Positions 26,995 to 35,603 of a stretch of 64,000 bases of DNA are shown here, in pieces. Numbering within the stretch: position 1 is the first letter of the stretch; every line of letters begins with the position of its first letter. This stretch comes from Haloarcula argentinensis DSM 12282 (lineage in GTDB: Archaea > Halobacteriota > Halobacteria > Halobacteriales > Haloarculaceae), in the NCBI GenBank assembly GCA_000336895.1, contig AOLX01000017.1, positions 304,649 to 368,648 of the forward strand. Reading direction: 5' to 3'. The position numbers and the translations under genes are program-made. The notes beneath the pieces were generated by a model. That model made no database searches and had not been told where the DNA came from. It saw only the letters and a list, made by a program, of their open reading frames with translations.

Positions 26995-28227
26995 CTACGC
27001 CGAACCACTGACGGGAACCCGTACTCGGTCTCCGTCCTGTGTGGTTGCGGTAACCGTGTACTCCCCACGGGGTTCGACAGTCCAGAGGGAGCCGTCTGTA
27101 ACAGTCGTCCCGATCCGTTTACCGTTTATTCTGACAGTCGCATCCACCCTGGATCCCGTACTGTTGTCGGCGACTGTTACGAGCAGCGGCCCAGACTCGA
27201 AGGACTGCTGGACCCGGACGCGAACTGACTGGTTCACGTTCGTCGCGACTTCCGACCGGTCGACCGTCGTCAGTTTGAGGTGCTGGGTCTCGTAGAAGAC
27301 GTTCGTCGTGCCACCGTCGAGATACGCAGTCAGTTGTCCGTTCGAGTGGTCAGCCTGAATCTGGTAGATCGCACTCCGACCGTATGCCTGAACGGACGGG
27401 TACTGCTCGCTGTAGAGCCACGGGTAGAGGTTCTCCGCCCGCGTGTTGACCGCACCGAGGGAGTCGTTGGTCCGGGCGAACTGGTCGATTGCCGTCTGTT
27501 CGCGGTCCTGTCCGAGATACGTCTCACGCGCGTACTGGCCGTCTGAGACCGTCGACAGCATATAGCCTTCCGAGGACGCCTCGACGTACACCGCGTTTGG
27601 CTCAGTTTCACCGGCAGTTTCGACACTGATACGCTGGCTTATCGGACCGCGGTACGTCTTGAGTACGCCCCTGTTGTTTTCCAGCCGGAAGCGCTGGTTC
27701 GGTGACAGCGAGTAGTCCGGTGCAGTGCCAGCGGCCGTCCGAACCCGTTCAAGACGGTCGGTCAGTTGTCGGGACTCAGCGTCGATCAGTGCCCGTTGTC
27801 GCAGGAACTCCGTGGCGGTTATCGTACCGCTGGCGTATTGCTGGATTGCGGCCTGATTCCGTCGTTCCAGACTCGTTCGTTGGCGTTCGATATCGGTCAA
27901 CGTCTCGTCGACAAGCCGGTCGCGAGCGGTCTCGCTGTCCCGCTGGAAGAACTGCTGTTCGAAGGTCGTCGTCGCGTAATCGCTCCGAAGATCACTAGAG
28001 CCGGCTGCAACCGCGACGCCCACATCGATCGATGACCGGTTGTACGTCGTCGACCTGACGTCGCTGGCCGGGATAGCGAGGTGGTTCGTCGTATTTGCGA
28101 CGGCCGTGATCTGTGGTAACTGGTCGCTGCCGTCAGCGGTCTGGGTCGGCGAGGCGAACCCAGTCACCGGGGCAGCCACGGAGACGAGCATAAGGAGGAT
28201 CACACCGACTGCAGGGAGGGGACGCAT
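26995..28227 (-). CDS. exported haloarchaeal protein (DUF7096-like)
   Basis: A 410-residue protein with an N-terminal Sec-type signal (MRPLPAVGVILLMLVSVAAP), then an extracellular region with a helical, Gln/Arg-rich middle (residues 100-170) and a C-terminal beta-rich domain with LTTVDRSEV and RVDATVRINGKRIG. There is no C-terminal anchor. It resembles the haloarchaeal DUF7096 family from memory. The ATG at 28227 is chosen because it opens the signal peptide; the longer frame adds a poor 18-residue leader. It is divergent from the membrane-tethered winged-helix gene, which suggests a linked role. Confidence 0.8.
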   Translation of the reverse strand: MRPLPAVGVILLMLVSVAAPVTGFASPTQTADGSDQLPQITAVANTTNHLAIPASDVRSTTYNRSSIDVGVAVAAGSSDLRSDYATTTFEQQFFQRDSETARDRLVDETLTDIERQRTSLERRNQAAIQQYASGTITATEFLRQRALIDAESRQLTDRLERVRTAAGTAPDYSLSPNQRFRLENNRGVLKTYRGPISQRISVETAGETEPNAVYVEASSEGYMLSTVSDGQYARETYLGQDREQTAIDQFARTNDSLGAVNTRAENLYPWLYSEQYPSVQAYGRSAIYQIQADHSNGQLTAYLDGGTTNVFYETQHLKLTTVDRSEVATNVNQSVRVRVQQSFESGPLLVTVADNSTGSRVDATVRINGKRIGTTVTDGSLWTVEPRGEYTVTATTQDGDRVRVPVSGSA

Positions 28228-28362
28228 CAGCCGTAAATACTCACCCACCGTACAAAAATCCCCCCATTCTCCATGCCTCAATAATCGTCTGAGAGGACAC
28301 TAGACCTTTCAAAGCGCCCGCTGACGTTTTATTCTCGGATGGAAAGGGTTTTGCCCCCAGAA

Positions 28363-28378
28363 CGTTCATCGATGAACG
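28363..28378. promoter_or_regulatory. perfect 16-bp palindrome at the start codon of the winged-helix membrane protein
   Basis: CGTTCATCGATGAACG equals its own reverse complement and ends 3 bases before the ATG at 28382. The TATA-like TTTTATTC lies at 28327-28334, so the palindrome is within the transcribed leader. Position and symmetry suit a dimeric repressor site, possibly for autoregulation. Confidence 0.5.
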
Positions 28379-28381
28379 AGA

Positions 28382-29476
28382 ATGACCCCGCGGGTATCAG
28401 GTGCCCTCCTCCTCCTCGTCCTGTTTGCCCTGTTGGCGACCCCACCGCATGCGACAGCGGCGGCGATTGATACTCCTCACGCCCAGCAGACGACCGGGAC
28501 GCCGGCACCGGTCGCGGAGAATACGACGTTCGCTCTCCAGATTCAATCGAACGGCGACGCCAAGTGGACGATAACAGACACCTACGCACTTGAGGAGAAC
28601 GATACTGAGTCGTTTAGAAACATCGGTGAGCAGTTCGCGGAGGGAGGCAACAGGGCAGAGTGGCTGCCAGCGTTCCGGGAGGCAAAAAACGAGGCCAGTA
28701 CGGTTACCGGTCGCGGGATGGAGATTACCGATGTCGACCGTCGGTACGAGGTGTCAGACCGAAAGGGTCAACTGATACTCGAGTTCACATGGACGAACTT
28801 CGCAGTTGTCACCGGTGAAAACATCGTCGTCAGAGACGCGTTCAATTCCACAGACGGTACATGGTTCGGGACGCTAACTGCGGACCAACGCCTCGTTATC
28901 TCGCCACCGCCAGAATACGGGGTTGAGAGCGCCCCGAGTGCCGTCGACGACGGAAAGTTGGTTTTCGAGGGGCGACGGACGTTCGAGCCGGGGTACCTGT
29001 CCGTCGTGTACACTGGCGAACAACCGACTACCCAGACACCAACAGAAAGCCCGGAGTCGATGTTCAGCGGCGTCGACTCGACCTGGATCGGCGGGGTCGT
29101 ACTGATGCTTCTGCTCGTCGGGGCCGTCGGTTACATGTTCAAGACTGGATACACTGACGCGCTGCCATCAGTCGCAGCCGGGACCGACGATGGGGACGAC
29201 AGTGCCGGGACGGCAGCCCAAGTGAGCGACACCGCAGCCGCGGATGACGTCGACGTCGAACTGCTGAGCGACGAGGAACGCGTCGAGCGGCTCCTCGAAG
29301 AAAACGGCGGTCGGATGAAGCAGGCCCGTATCGTCTCCGAGACCGGCTGGTCGAACGCGAAGGTGTCGCAGTTGCTCTCAGCGATGGACGAAGAGGGTCG
29401 CATCGACAAGCTCCGCATCGGTCGGGAGAACCTCATTTCATTCCCGGACGAGGATATCACCGACTTCGACGAGTAA
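28382..29476 (+). CDS. membrane-tethered winged-helix protein (DUF7345/DUF7343-like)
   Basis: A 364-residue protein in three parts. A Sec signal (residues 1-27) and an extracytoplasmic beta-rich domain (about 45-215) come first. After a Thr/Pro linker there is one membrane helix (about 235-253). The cytoplasmic tail is an acidic linker followed by a winged helix (about 295-355: ERVERLLEENGGRMKQARIV, then WSNAKVSQLLSAMDEEG). This is the layout of a one-component membrane receptor whose DNA-binding domain is inside the cell. The signal and target genes are unknown. A 16-bp palindrome touches its start. Confidence 0.82.
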   Translation: MTPRVSGALLLLVLFALLATPPHATAAAIDTPHAQQTTGTPAPVAENTTFALQIQSNGDAKWTITDTYALEENDTESFRNIGEQFAEGGNRAEWLPAFREAKNEASTVTGRGMEITDVDRRYEVSDRKGQLILEFTWTNFAVVTGENIVVRDAFNSTDGTWFGTLTADQRLVISPPPEYGVESAPSAVDDGKLVFEGRRTFEPGYLSVVYTGEQPTTQTPTESPESMFSGVDSTWIGGVVLMLLLVGAVGYMFKTGYTDALPSVAAGTDDGDDSAGTAAQVSDTAAADDVDVELLSDEERVERLLEENGGRMKQARIVSETGWSNAKVSQLLSAMDEEGRIDKLRIGRENLISFPDEDITDFDE

Positions 29477-29530
29477 CTGTCCGGACCATTTGAGTGTAAA
29501 CGAGCCGGGCGTGGTTTCTGGTTCGAAAAC

Positions 29531-29539
29531 GTTTATTCG
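29531..29539 (+). promoter_or_regulatory. TATA box of etfBA
   Basis: GTTTATTCG, centred about 27 bases before the ATG at 29562, which fits a leaderless transcript. Confidence 0.5.
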
Positions 29540-29561
29540 CTGTCCGGTCGGACGTCTCAGC

Positions 29562-30353
29562 ATGAAAATCCTTGTCACGGTAAAGGAGGTGGCGGCCGTC
29601 GACGACGAGTTCGAGATCGACGGACTCGCTATCGACGACCGGTACGTCACAGCCGACCTCAACGAGTGGGACGAGTACGCTGTCGAAGCGGCCGTCCAAA
29701 TAAAGGAGGCTCACGACGACGTCGAGGTCGTTACCGCCACTATCGGTCCGTCCGAGACGGACGAAACGATCCGGCAAGCGCTGGCGAAGGGGGCCGACCG
29801 CGCCATCCGTGTCTGGGACGACGCACTCGACGATGCTGGCCTGCTAGACCCCGAGACGAAGGCAGAGGTACTGGCCGCCGTCGCTGCCGAGGAAGACCCC
29901 GATCTGGTGCTGACCGGCGTCCAGTCCGCCGACGATGGGTTCGGGGCGACCGGCGTCACGCTGGCCGACAAGCTCGATATGGAGTGGGGCGCTGTCGTCA
30001 ACAACCTCGACCTCGATCTGGAGGCAGGTGTCGCCAGCGTCCATCGGGAACTGGAAGGCGGCGTCGAGGAACTCACCGATATCGAGATCCCTGCCGTACT
30101 GACGATACAGACCGGGATCAACGACCCCCGCTACGCGAGTCTTCGAGGCATCCGGCAGGCCCAGAGCAAGGAGCTCGCGGAGTACAGCCTAGCGGATATC
30201 GGCCTCGACGCGGCCGGGATTGAAAGCCCACTGGAACAGACTTCGCTGTACGAGCCTGAAACCGAAGGTGAGGCAACGGTGTTCGAAGGGAGTCCCGAGG
30301 AGACGACGACCGAGTTGGCTGAACTGCTCGCGGAGAAGGGGGTGACCAGCTAA
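29562..30353 (+). CDS. etfB: electron transfer flavoprotein beta subunit
   Basis: Beta half of the heterodimeric FAD/AMP electron carrier that takes electrons from acyl-CoA dehydrogenases and passes them toward the quinone pool. The 263-residue protein begins MKILVTVKEVAAVDDEFEI. The NEWDEYAVEAAVQIKEA motif lies near residue 31, followed by the GVQSADDGFGATGVTLADKL nucleotide region near residue 122. The ATG at 29562 fits the TATA box. Its stop codon overlaps the etfA start by one base. Confidence 0.94.
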   Translation: MKILVTVKEVAAVDDEFEIDGLAIDDRYVTADLNEWDEYAVEAAVQIKEAHDDVEVVTATIGPSETDETIRQALAKGADRAIRVWDDALDDAGLLDPETKAEVLAAVAAEEDPDLVLTGVQSADDGFGATGVTLADKLDMEWGAVVNNLDLDLEAGVASVHRELEGGVEELTDIEIPAVLTIQTGINDPRYASLRGIRQAQSKELAEYSLADIGLDAAGIESPLEQTSLYEPETEGEATVFEGSPEETTTELAELLAEKGVTS

Positions 30354-31303
30354 TGTCGGTCCTCGCTATCGCCGAGCACCGGCGCGGGGAGCTCCGACCG
30401 GTGAGCATAGAACAGCTAGCAGCCGGTCGTGATCTCGCCGACAAACTCGGTGGCGAGCTACACACCGCCGTCATCGGCGGTGATGTCGAGGCGTTCGGGG
30501 CAGACCTGAACCGAGAGGGCGTTGATACCGTTCACACCGTCGATATCGGCGAGGAATTCAACCACGACGTGTACACGCAGGTCGTCACCCAGCTGGCCAC
30601 GGAGCTGGGCCCGACCGTCCTCCTGATGCCAAACAGCGTCAACGGTCTCGATTACGCGCCGGCAGTCGCCAACCGGCTGGACCGACCGCTTGTGACCGAC
30701 GTGGTCGACATCGACGCCGAGGACGGACTCACCGCCACCAGAGAGCTGTACGGCTCGAAGGTCGAAACGACAATCGATGTCCACGCCGACCAAGCGGCCG
30801 TGACCATCCGCCCGGCCGAGTGGCCGACAGTCGAAGCAGACGGTGACGCCGCAATCGAGGCATTCGACGCGACCATCGACGAGAGCGCCGTCAAGTCCAC
30901 CGTGAAGGGCTTCGAAGAGGTCGGCGGTGGCGACATCGACATCACTGACGCCGACGTGCTGGTGTCCGTCGGCCGCGGGATCGAGGAGGAGGAGAACCTG
31001 GATATCATCCACGACCTCGCTGATGCGCTGGACGCGACGGTGTCGGGTTCCCGACCGCTTATCGACAACGGCTGGCTTGCGAAGGACCGCCAGGTCGGCC
31101 AGAGCGGCAAGGTCGTCACACCGGACGTGTACATCGCCATCGGCATCTCCGGGGCCGTCCAGCACGTCGCCGGGATGAAGGGCTCGGACACGATTGTTGC
31201 CATCAACACCGACCCGAACGCGCCGATCTTCGATATCGCCGACTACGGCATCCAGGACGACCTGTTCGAGGTCGTCCCGGCACTCACCGAGCAGTTCCAG
31301 TAG
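30353..31303 (+). CDS. etfA: electron transfer flavoprotein alpha subunit
   Basis: FAD-binding alpha subunit, 316 residues. The N-terminal domain is short and beta-like. The C-terminal FAD domain carries VSVGRGIEEEENL near residue 203, SRPLIDNGWLAKDRQVGQSGKVV near residue 228 and GISGAVQHVAGMKGS near residue 264. No FixC/FixX-type oxidoreductase is adjacent, so the electron acceptor is encoded elsewhere. Overlapping TAATG indicates coupled translation with etfB. Confidence 0.94.
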   Translation: MSVLAIAEHRRGELRPVSIEQLAAGRDLADKLGGELHTAVIGGDVEAFGADLNREGVDTVHTVDIGEEFNHDVYTQVVTQLATELGPTVLLMPNSVNGLDYAPAVANRLDRPLVTDVVDIDAEDGLTATRELYGSKVETTIDVHADQAAVTIRPAEWPTVEADGDAAIEAFDATIDESAVKSTVKGFEEVGGGDIDITDADVLVSVGRGIEEEENLDIIHDLADALDATVSGSRPLIDNGWLAKDRQVGQSGKVVTPDVYIAIGISGAVQHVAGMKGSDTIVAINTDPNAPIFDIADYGIQDDLFEVVPALTEQFQ

Positions 31304-31336
31304 CCACCACACACTGAATCGCGGGTGACAAGGTAC

Positions 31337-31345
31337 TTTTTATGG
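31337..31345 (+). promoter_or_regulatory. TATA box of the polyprenyl synthase gene
   Basis: CTTTTTATG-type element, about 24 bases before the ATG at 31365. It predicts a leaderless transcript. Confidence 0.5.
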
Positions 31346-31364
31346 TAGTCCTAAGGAAGCGGTA

Positions 31365-32207
31365 ATGGAGTATCTCGAGCGCCGGCGCGACCGGGTCGAG
31401 GAGCGTCTGGAGGCGGTTCTCGACAGCGTGGAGCCGGAGGAACTCGCAGACGAAGTGCGTCACGTGGCGCTTTCCGGGGGGAAGCGGGTGCGGCCGACGG
31501 TGACAGTGCTGGTGTGTGAGGCGCTGGGCGGGGAGCCAGCCGATGCCGTCGATTTCGCGGTCGGCATCGAACTCGTCCACAACGCCTCGCTGGTCATCGA
31601 CGATATCATCGACGAGTCAGAACTCCGGCGAGGGTCGCCGGCCGCCTGGGAGGCCTTCGGCCACGGCCCGGCAATCATCGCTTCCGACGGCCTGCTCGGC
31701 GAAGCGTTCAATCTCTTTTCGACAGACGAGCGCGCCATGCAGACCGTCTCCGAGTCGATGGTCGAACTGGGCGAGGGCGAGGCGATGGAGCTGGTCGCGG
31801 AGCCATCCAACGAGGAGGAGTACATGAAACTGGCCCGCCGGAAGACCGGGGCGCTGTTCCGGGCTGCGGCAGAACTGGGTGCGATTGCCGCCGACTCGGA
31901 CCCGTATACGGTCGAGGCGGTCGGCCAGTACGCCGAACGGGTCGGCGTGGCCTTCCAGATGCGCGACGACGTACTCGATGCGACGGCCGACGCCGAAACG
32001 CTGGGCAAGCCGGCCGGGACCGACGCGGAGATGGAACGACCGTCGCTGGTGGAAGTGACGGAGCTGACGACTGAGGAGGCAAACGAGCGAGCACGGGCCG
32101 AGTCCGACGCCGCCCTCGAGTCGCTATCGACCATCGACGCCCCGGAGTCTCAGTCGATGGAGTACCTGCGGGACCTCGCGGAGTTCGTCGTCGTCCGCGA
32201 ACGGTGA
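31365..32207 (+). CDS. polyprenyl diphosphate synthase family protein (short form)
   Basis: Isoprenoid chain-elongating enzyme of the trans-prenyltransferase family, needed for lipid, quinone or carotenoid precursors. The 280-residue protein has SGGKRVRPTVT near residue 38, the first Asp-rich motif DDIIDESELRRG near residue 76, and the second DDVLD near residue 201. It is about 50-60 residues shorter than typical archaeal GGPP synthases. The usual GK.T segment after the second motif is replaced by GTDAEMERPS. The family is sure; the product chain length is not. Confidence 0.83.
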   Translation: MEYLERRRDRVEERLEAVLDSVEPEELADEVRHVALSGGKRVRPTVTVLVCEALGGEPADAVDFAVGIELVHNASLVIDDIIDESELRRGSPAAWEAFGHGPAIIASDGLLGEAFNLFSTDERAMQTVSESMVELGEGEAMELVAEPSNEEEYMKLARRKTGALFRAAAELGAIAADSDPYTVEAVGQYAERVGVAFQMRDDVLDATADAETLGKPAGTDAEMERPSLVEVTELTTEEANERARAESDAALESLSTIDAPESQSMEYLRDLAEFVVVRER

Positions 32208-32252
32208 GGCCGAACGGGAGGGCTTTTGCCCGCTGCTCGATTACGCCCAGCA

Positions 32253-32813
32253 ATGACAGTTATCGGTATCGTCGGGCTGCCGGGCAGCGGGAAAAGCGAG
32301 GCAGCGAACGTCGCCGCCGAGATGGACGTGCCGGTCGTGACGATGGGCGACGTCATCCGCGAGGAGTGCCGTGACCGTGGGCTTGACCCCGCATCGGACC
32401 ACGGGACGGTCGCGAAGGCGCTCCGGGAAGAGAACGGTCCCGCCGCCATCGCCGAGCGCTCGCTACCGATGATCGAGGCGGAACTCGAATCGAACGACAC
32501 CGTCCTCGTCGACGGTATCCGGTCGGACGTGGAAGTCGAGGCGTTCGAAACGGCGTTCGGCGACGGGTTCCTGCTCGTCGAGATAGATGCCCCGTTCGAA
32601 CTGCGGGCCGACCGACTTGACCTCCGTGGGCGAGATACCTCGGCGGACGACGGTGGCGAATCGCTTGAGGACCGCGACGCTCGCGAACTCGGCTTCGGGA
32701 TGGGCGAGGCCATGGACATGGCCGACCTGACTATCGAGAACACGGAGACGCTGGCCGCGTTCCAGCGGACCGTCCGTACGTTGATTCGGGACGGCCCGGA
32801 GGTACTCGACTAA
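32253..32813 (+). CDS. UPF0200 P-loop nucleotide kinase-like protein
   Basis: A 186-residue P-loop protein beginning MTVIGIVGLPGSGKSEAANVA (Walker A at about residues 7-15). It also has VTMGDVIREE near residue 31 and a DGIRSDVEVEAF segment near residue 84. It resembles dephospho-CoA and adenylate kinases; the archaeal family is UPF0200, with no firm substrate. ATG 32253 places Walker A at the normal position; an upstream 9-residue extension is not needed. It overlaps the UPF0201 gene by one base (TAATG), a pairing I recall as widespread in archaea. Confidence 0.85.
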   Translation: MTVIGIVGLPGSGKSEAANVAAEMDVPVVTMGDVIREECRDRGLDPASDHGTVAKALREENGPAAIAERSLPMIEAELESNDTVLVDGIRSDVEVEAFETAFGDGFLLVEIDAPFELRADRLDLRGRDTSADDGGESLEDRDARELGFGMGEAMDMADLTIENTETLAAFQRTVRTLIRDGPEVLD

Positions 32814-33235
32814 TGAGCGCCGTCTACTCCGTCGACATCCGAATCGAAGCTCCCGTCAACGACACTGAAGTAACCGACCGGGTCGCCGACGCCATCCAGA
32901 ACCTCTTCCCGGAGGCTGACCCGACCCACCAGCAGGGCGTACTCGTTGCGGAGGTACACACGATGGACGGATTCTCCGAGCTACTCCACCGGCGGGAGAT
33001 TCTGGACACAGCCCGGTCGGTCTTCTTCGACAATCTGGAGGGCGACACCTTCGCGTTCGACGTGAAGAAGCAAGCGGCGTTCGAGGGGCGGATCAACTTC
33101 GCAGTCGGTGACCCTTCGGAACTGGGCGACATCCACGTGAACGTGACCGTCACCGAACCGTCGGCCGAGGAGTACATCGACTACGTCGCACCGCCGACCG
33201 AGGACGGCCAGCCGGTCTACGACGAGGACACATGA
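32813..33235 (+). CDS. UPF0201 family protein (putative RNA-binding fold)
   Basis: A 140-residue acidic protein with the UPF0201 pattern: N-terminal YSVDIRIEAPVNDTEV, central LLHRREILDTARSVFF near residue 59 and FDVKKQAAFEGRINFAVGD near residue 82. The solved members have a ribosomal-protein-L5-like fold, which suggests RNA binding; that is known of the family, not shown here. It overlaps both neighbours, so the UPF0200-UPF0201-HAD genes form one operon. Confidence 0.85.
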   Translation: MSAVYSVDIRIEAPVNDTEVTDRVADAIQNLFPEADPTHQQGVLVAEVHTMDGFSELLHRREILDTARSVFFDNLEGDTFAFDVKKQAAFEGRINFAVGDPSELGDIHVNVTVTEPSAEEYIDYVAPPTEDGQPVYDEDT

Positions 33236-33855
33236 CGACGACCATCTGCTTCGACCTCGACGACACGGTCGTCCACTATCCGGAGCCGTACAAGAACATC
33301 ATCCGTCGGACGGTCGAGGCCCACGGTATCGAGTACACGGACGAGGTCCGGGCCGTTAGCAAGGAGGCGTTCTACACGGCCTTCGAGGCACTGGAGCCGG
33401 AGCCGTACCGTCAATCTATGGCCGCCGTCGTCGAGGCGACCGGGGCAGACGTGGACCTCGATGCGCTGGTCGAGACGCTCAGAGAGACCGAGTACGCATC
33501 GACGACCGTTCCCGAGGCGGCCCGGGATAGCCTGACCGCACTCGCTACCGACAACCAGCTCGCGATTGTCACCAACGGCGTTCGAGACTGGCAACGTAGT
33601 AAGCTCGACCACCACGGGCTGACTGACCTGTTCGACCGCTTCGTCGCCTCCTACGAGGTCGGTGCACACAAGCCTGACAGCGCGCCGTTCGACCGAGTTC
33701 GGGAGGAGCTACCGGCCGACGAGTACGTGATGGTCGGCAACGAGTACGAAACCGACGTGGAAGGGGCCCGCAACGCCGGTTTCGTGCCGATTCACTACGA
33801 ATCGGGCGACGACGGCGGGCCAGATCTCTGGGATTCTATCGATGCGCTGGTGTAG
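33232..33855 (+). CDS. HAD-superfamily hydrolase
   Basis: Phosphatase-like protein of 207 residues. Motif I is CFDLDDTVVHYPEPY (nucleophile Asp near residue 7), motif II is the TNGVRDWQRSKL region near residue 114, and motif III/IV is VGNEYETDVEGARNAGF near residue 167. It has a helical C1 cap, so it belongs with small-molecule phosphatases. The substrate is unknown. Its start overlaps the UPF0201 stop by 4 bases. Confidence 0.85.
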   Translation: MTTTICFDLDDTVVHYPEPYKNIIRRTVEAHGIEYTDEVRAVSKEAFYTAFEALEPEPYRQSMAAVVEATGADVDLDALVETLRETEYASTTVPEAARDSLTALATDNQLAIVTNGVRDWQRSKLDHHGLTDLFDRFVASYEVGAHKPDSAPFDRVREELPADEYVMVGNEYETDVEGARNAGFVPIHYESGDDGGPDLWDSIDALV

Positions 33856-33912
33856 CGTGCGTAACTGCTGGCACAGAACACCACGGGGACTGGAAGCGGC
33901 TGACCGCCGGAC

Positions 33913-34257
33913 TCAGGCCAGTACAGCCGTGAGGATGATGCCGGTGTTCCACGCGGTCACCGCAACGCCCAGTAGCGCCAGCCCGAGCGGGACACCGATG
34001 GAGTACGGCCAAGAGACGTACTTCCAGATGGCGAAAAAGCCAACGAACACGACGGCTTTCAGCCCAGTCAGAACCAACAGCGCGTGCCGTTCCAGCAGTA
34101 GTTTGACGACCGGGCTGAGTTCTGTCACGCCAGTAATGCTGTAGCCGACGAGCGTCGTGACGAGGTCGCCGACGCCGAAGAAGGCGACGGCAACCGCCCA
34201 CAAGGCGACTGCAGTGTTCGACGGACCGGCGATTCGGGCGGGCTGCCGCCAGTTCAT
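33913..34257 (-). CDS. small integral membrane protein (DUF5658-like)
   Basis: A 114-residue protein with three to four membrane helices: AVALWAVAVAFFGVGDLVTT, a second turn with GYSITGVTELSPVVKLLLER, then VLTGLKAVVFVGFFAIW and GVPLGLALLGVAVTAWN. The pattern recalls DUF5658-type haloarchaeal proteins. I take ATG 34257 (MNWRQPAR); an ATG 21 bases upstream (34278) is also possible. No partner is evident; it converges with the HAD gene. Confidence 0.65.
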   Translation of the reverse strand: MNWRQPARIAGPSNTAVALWAVAVAFFGVGDLVTTLVGYSITGVTELSPVVKLLLERHALLVLTGLKAVVFVGFFAIWKYVSWPYSIGVPLGLALLGVAVTAWNTGIILTAVLA

Positions 34258-34496
34258 ACCCCCGCTACCGTTCCACATTACTTCGTTAGTGGTAGCTTCA
34301 ATGACAACTACAGCGGTAAGCTACTCTTTCGACCGCTGGACCTGTAGTACTGCACTGAGCCCTGAGCCAACGTAGAGAGACAGTACTCGGTGTTTCCCCG
34401 TCCGAAGTTGGCATATACCGCAGGTAATCACCTCTTTCCATGCGGGACTGCCCCGGAAGAACAGCGACCGCGCTGCCCCCAAGTACGCAGGCCGGA

Positions 34497-35552
34497 TCAA
34501 AGCCCGCTCACGAATATCGCAAGCCACTCCCCGAGTTCGCGGCGCTTGCTGACCCGCACTGACTCGACCCACTTCACCCACTGAAAGCCCCGGCGGCCGG
34601 GCGCAACGAGTCGGAGCGGGTAGCCGTGGCCGTGGGCCAGGCGCTCGCCGTCGACATGGGTGGCCAGCATAGCATCGCGGGCCTCCGACAGGGGGAGACT
34701 CCACCGGTACCCGGTCACTGACCGGAACTGGACCCACGCCGCCGCGTCGTCGGGGTCGGCGGCGTCAAGCAAGTCGGCGACGCGAACGCCCTGCCACTCG
34801 TGACCGGAGTACCAGCCGCTCGTGCAGTCGAGTACCACCGATTCGGTCGCGTCCGGCGAGAGGTCGCCGGCGGCGTAGCTGGTCTCGCGGGCGACCCGGC
34901 CGGCGACCGACAGCGACCAGTCGGCCGCGTCGACCGGGTCCGGGTCGTCGGCGACCCAGCTGGTGACGGGGAAGCGGTTGCCGTCGTCGGTTCCCTGCTC
35001 TCGCGAGCCGGTGTATCGGCGGTCCGCGCCGGCCGTGTCGAGGGCGTCGTTGGCTGGCCCCTGAACTCGCCAGAGGAGCGCCCCTGCGGTCACCAGCCCA
35101 GCGTATCGGAGGACGTCTCGGCGACCGCCGCGGGTAGCCTGCGCCGGCGAGTAGAACCGGGCACGGAGATGCACCAGCAACAGCGGGGGGACCAGCAGGC
35201 CGAGCGCGACGTGCAGGTGAAACAGCCCCCACGGACCGAGGTCGAGCGTGCCGCCGAATATCCACCAGACGCCGGTGCCGAGCGCCCCCAGTGTGATGAC
35301 GGCCAGACCGACCGAGAGAACGCGGACCCCGGTGAGCCGCGACGGAGTGAGGCGGTGGGCGACACGGCGGAGCTTCACCGGCAGCAGGAGCGTCAGCACC
35401 ACGCCGGAGAGGGCATGAACGTCGATAATCCACGCACTGCTGGGGATGCCTGCAAAGATGGTGGCGATACCAGTGGTAAGCAGCGTCGCCACCGCCGTGA
35501 ACAGCCCCCAGTCGACCGCCCGTGGTGTCGGCGTCAGCCGGCGGGTGTCCAT
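34497..35552 (-). CDS. membrane cytochrome b561-like / molybdopterin oxidoreductase fusion
   Basis: A 351-residue fusion. Residues 15-135 form four membrane helices with histidines placed for heme b (DVHALSG, RRVAHR, FHLHVALG, LVHLRAR). A twin-arginine motif and short hydrophobic segment follow (RRDVLRYAGLVTAGALLW, residues 144-161). The C-terminal sulfite-oxidase-type Mo domain holds the molybdenum-ligand cysteine Cys243 in LDCTSGWYSGHEW. It would pass electrons between the quinone pool and an outside substrate. The ATG at 35552 (MDTRRLTP) fits the N-terminus better than the longer reading. Confidence 0.85.
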   Translation of the reverse strand: MDTRRLTPTPRAVDWGLFTAVATLLTTGIATIFAGIPSSAWIIDVHALSGVVLTLLLPVKLRRVAHRLTPSRLTGVRVLSVGLAVITLGALGTGVWWIFGGTLDLGPWGLFHLHVALGLLVPPLLLVHLRARFYSPAQATRGGRRDVLRYAGLVTAGALLWRVQGPANDALDTAGADRRYTGSREQGTDDGNRFPVTSWVADDPDPVDAADWSLSVAGRVARETSYAAGDLSPDATESVVLDCTSGWYSGHEWQGVRVADLLDAADPDDAAAWVQFRSVTGYRWSLPLSEARDAMLATHVDGERLAHGHGYPLRLVAPGRRGFQWVKWVESVRVSKRRELGEWLAIFVSGL

Positions 35553-35603
35553 GACAGTGGTTAGCACCGGAACGGCTTATACTGTCGTGGCAGCGCAGCG
35601 GCG

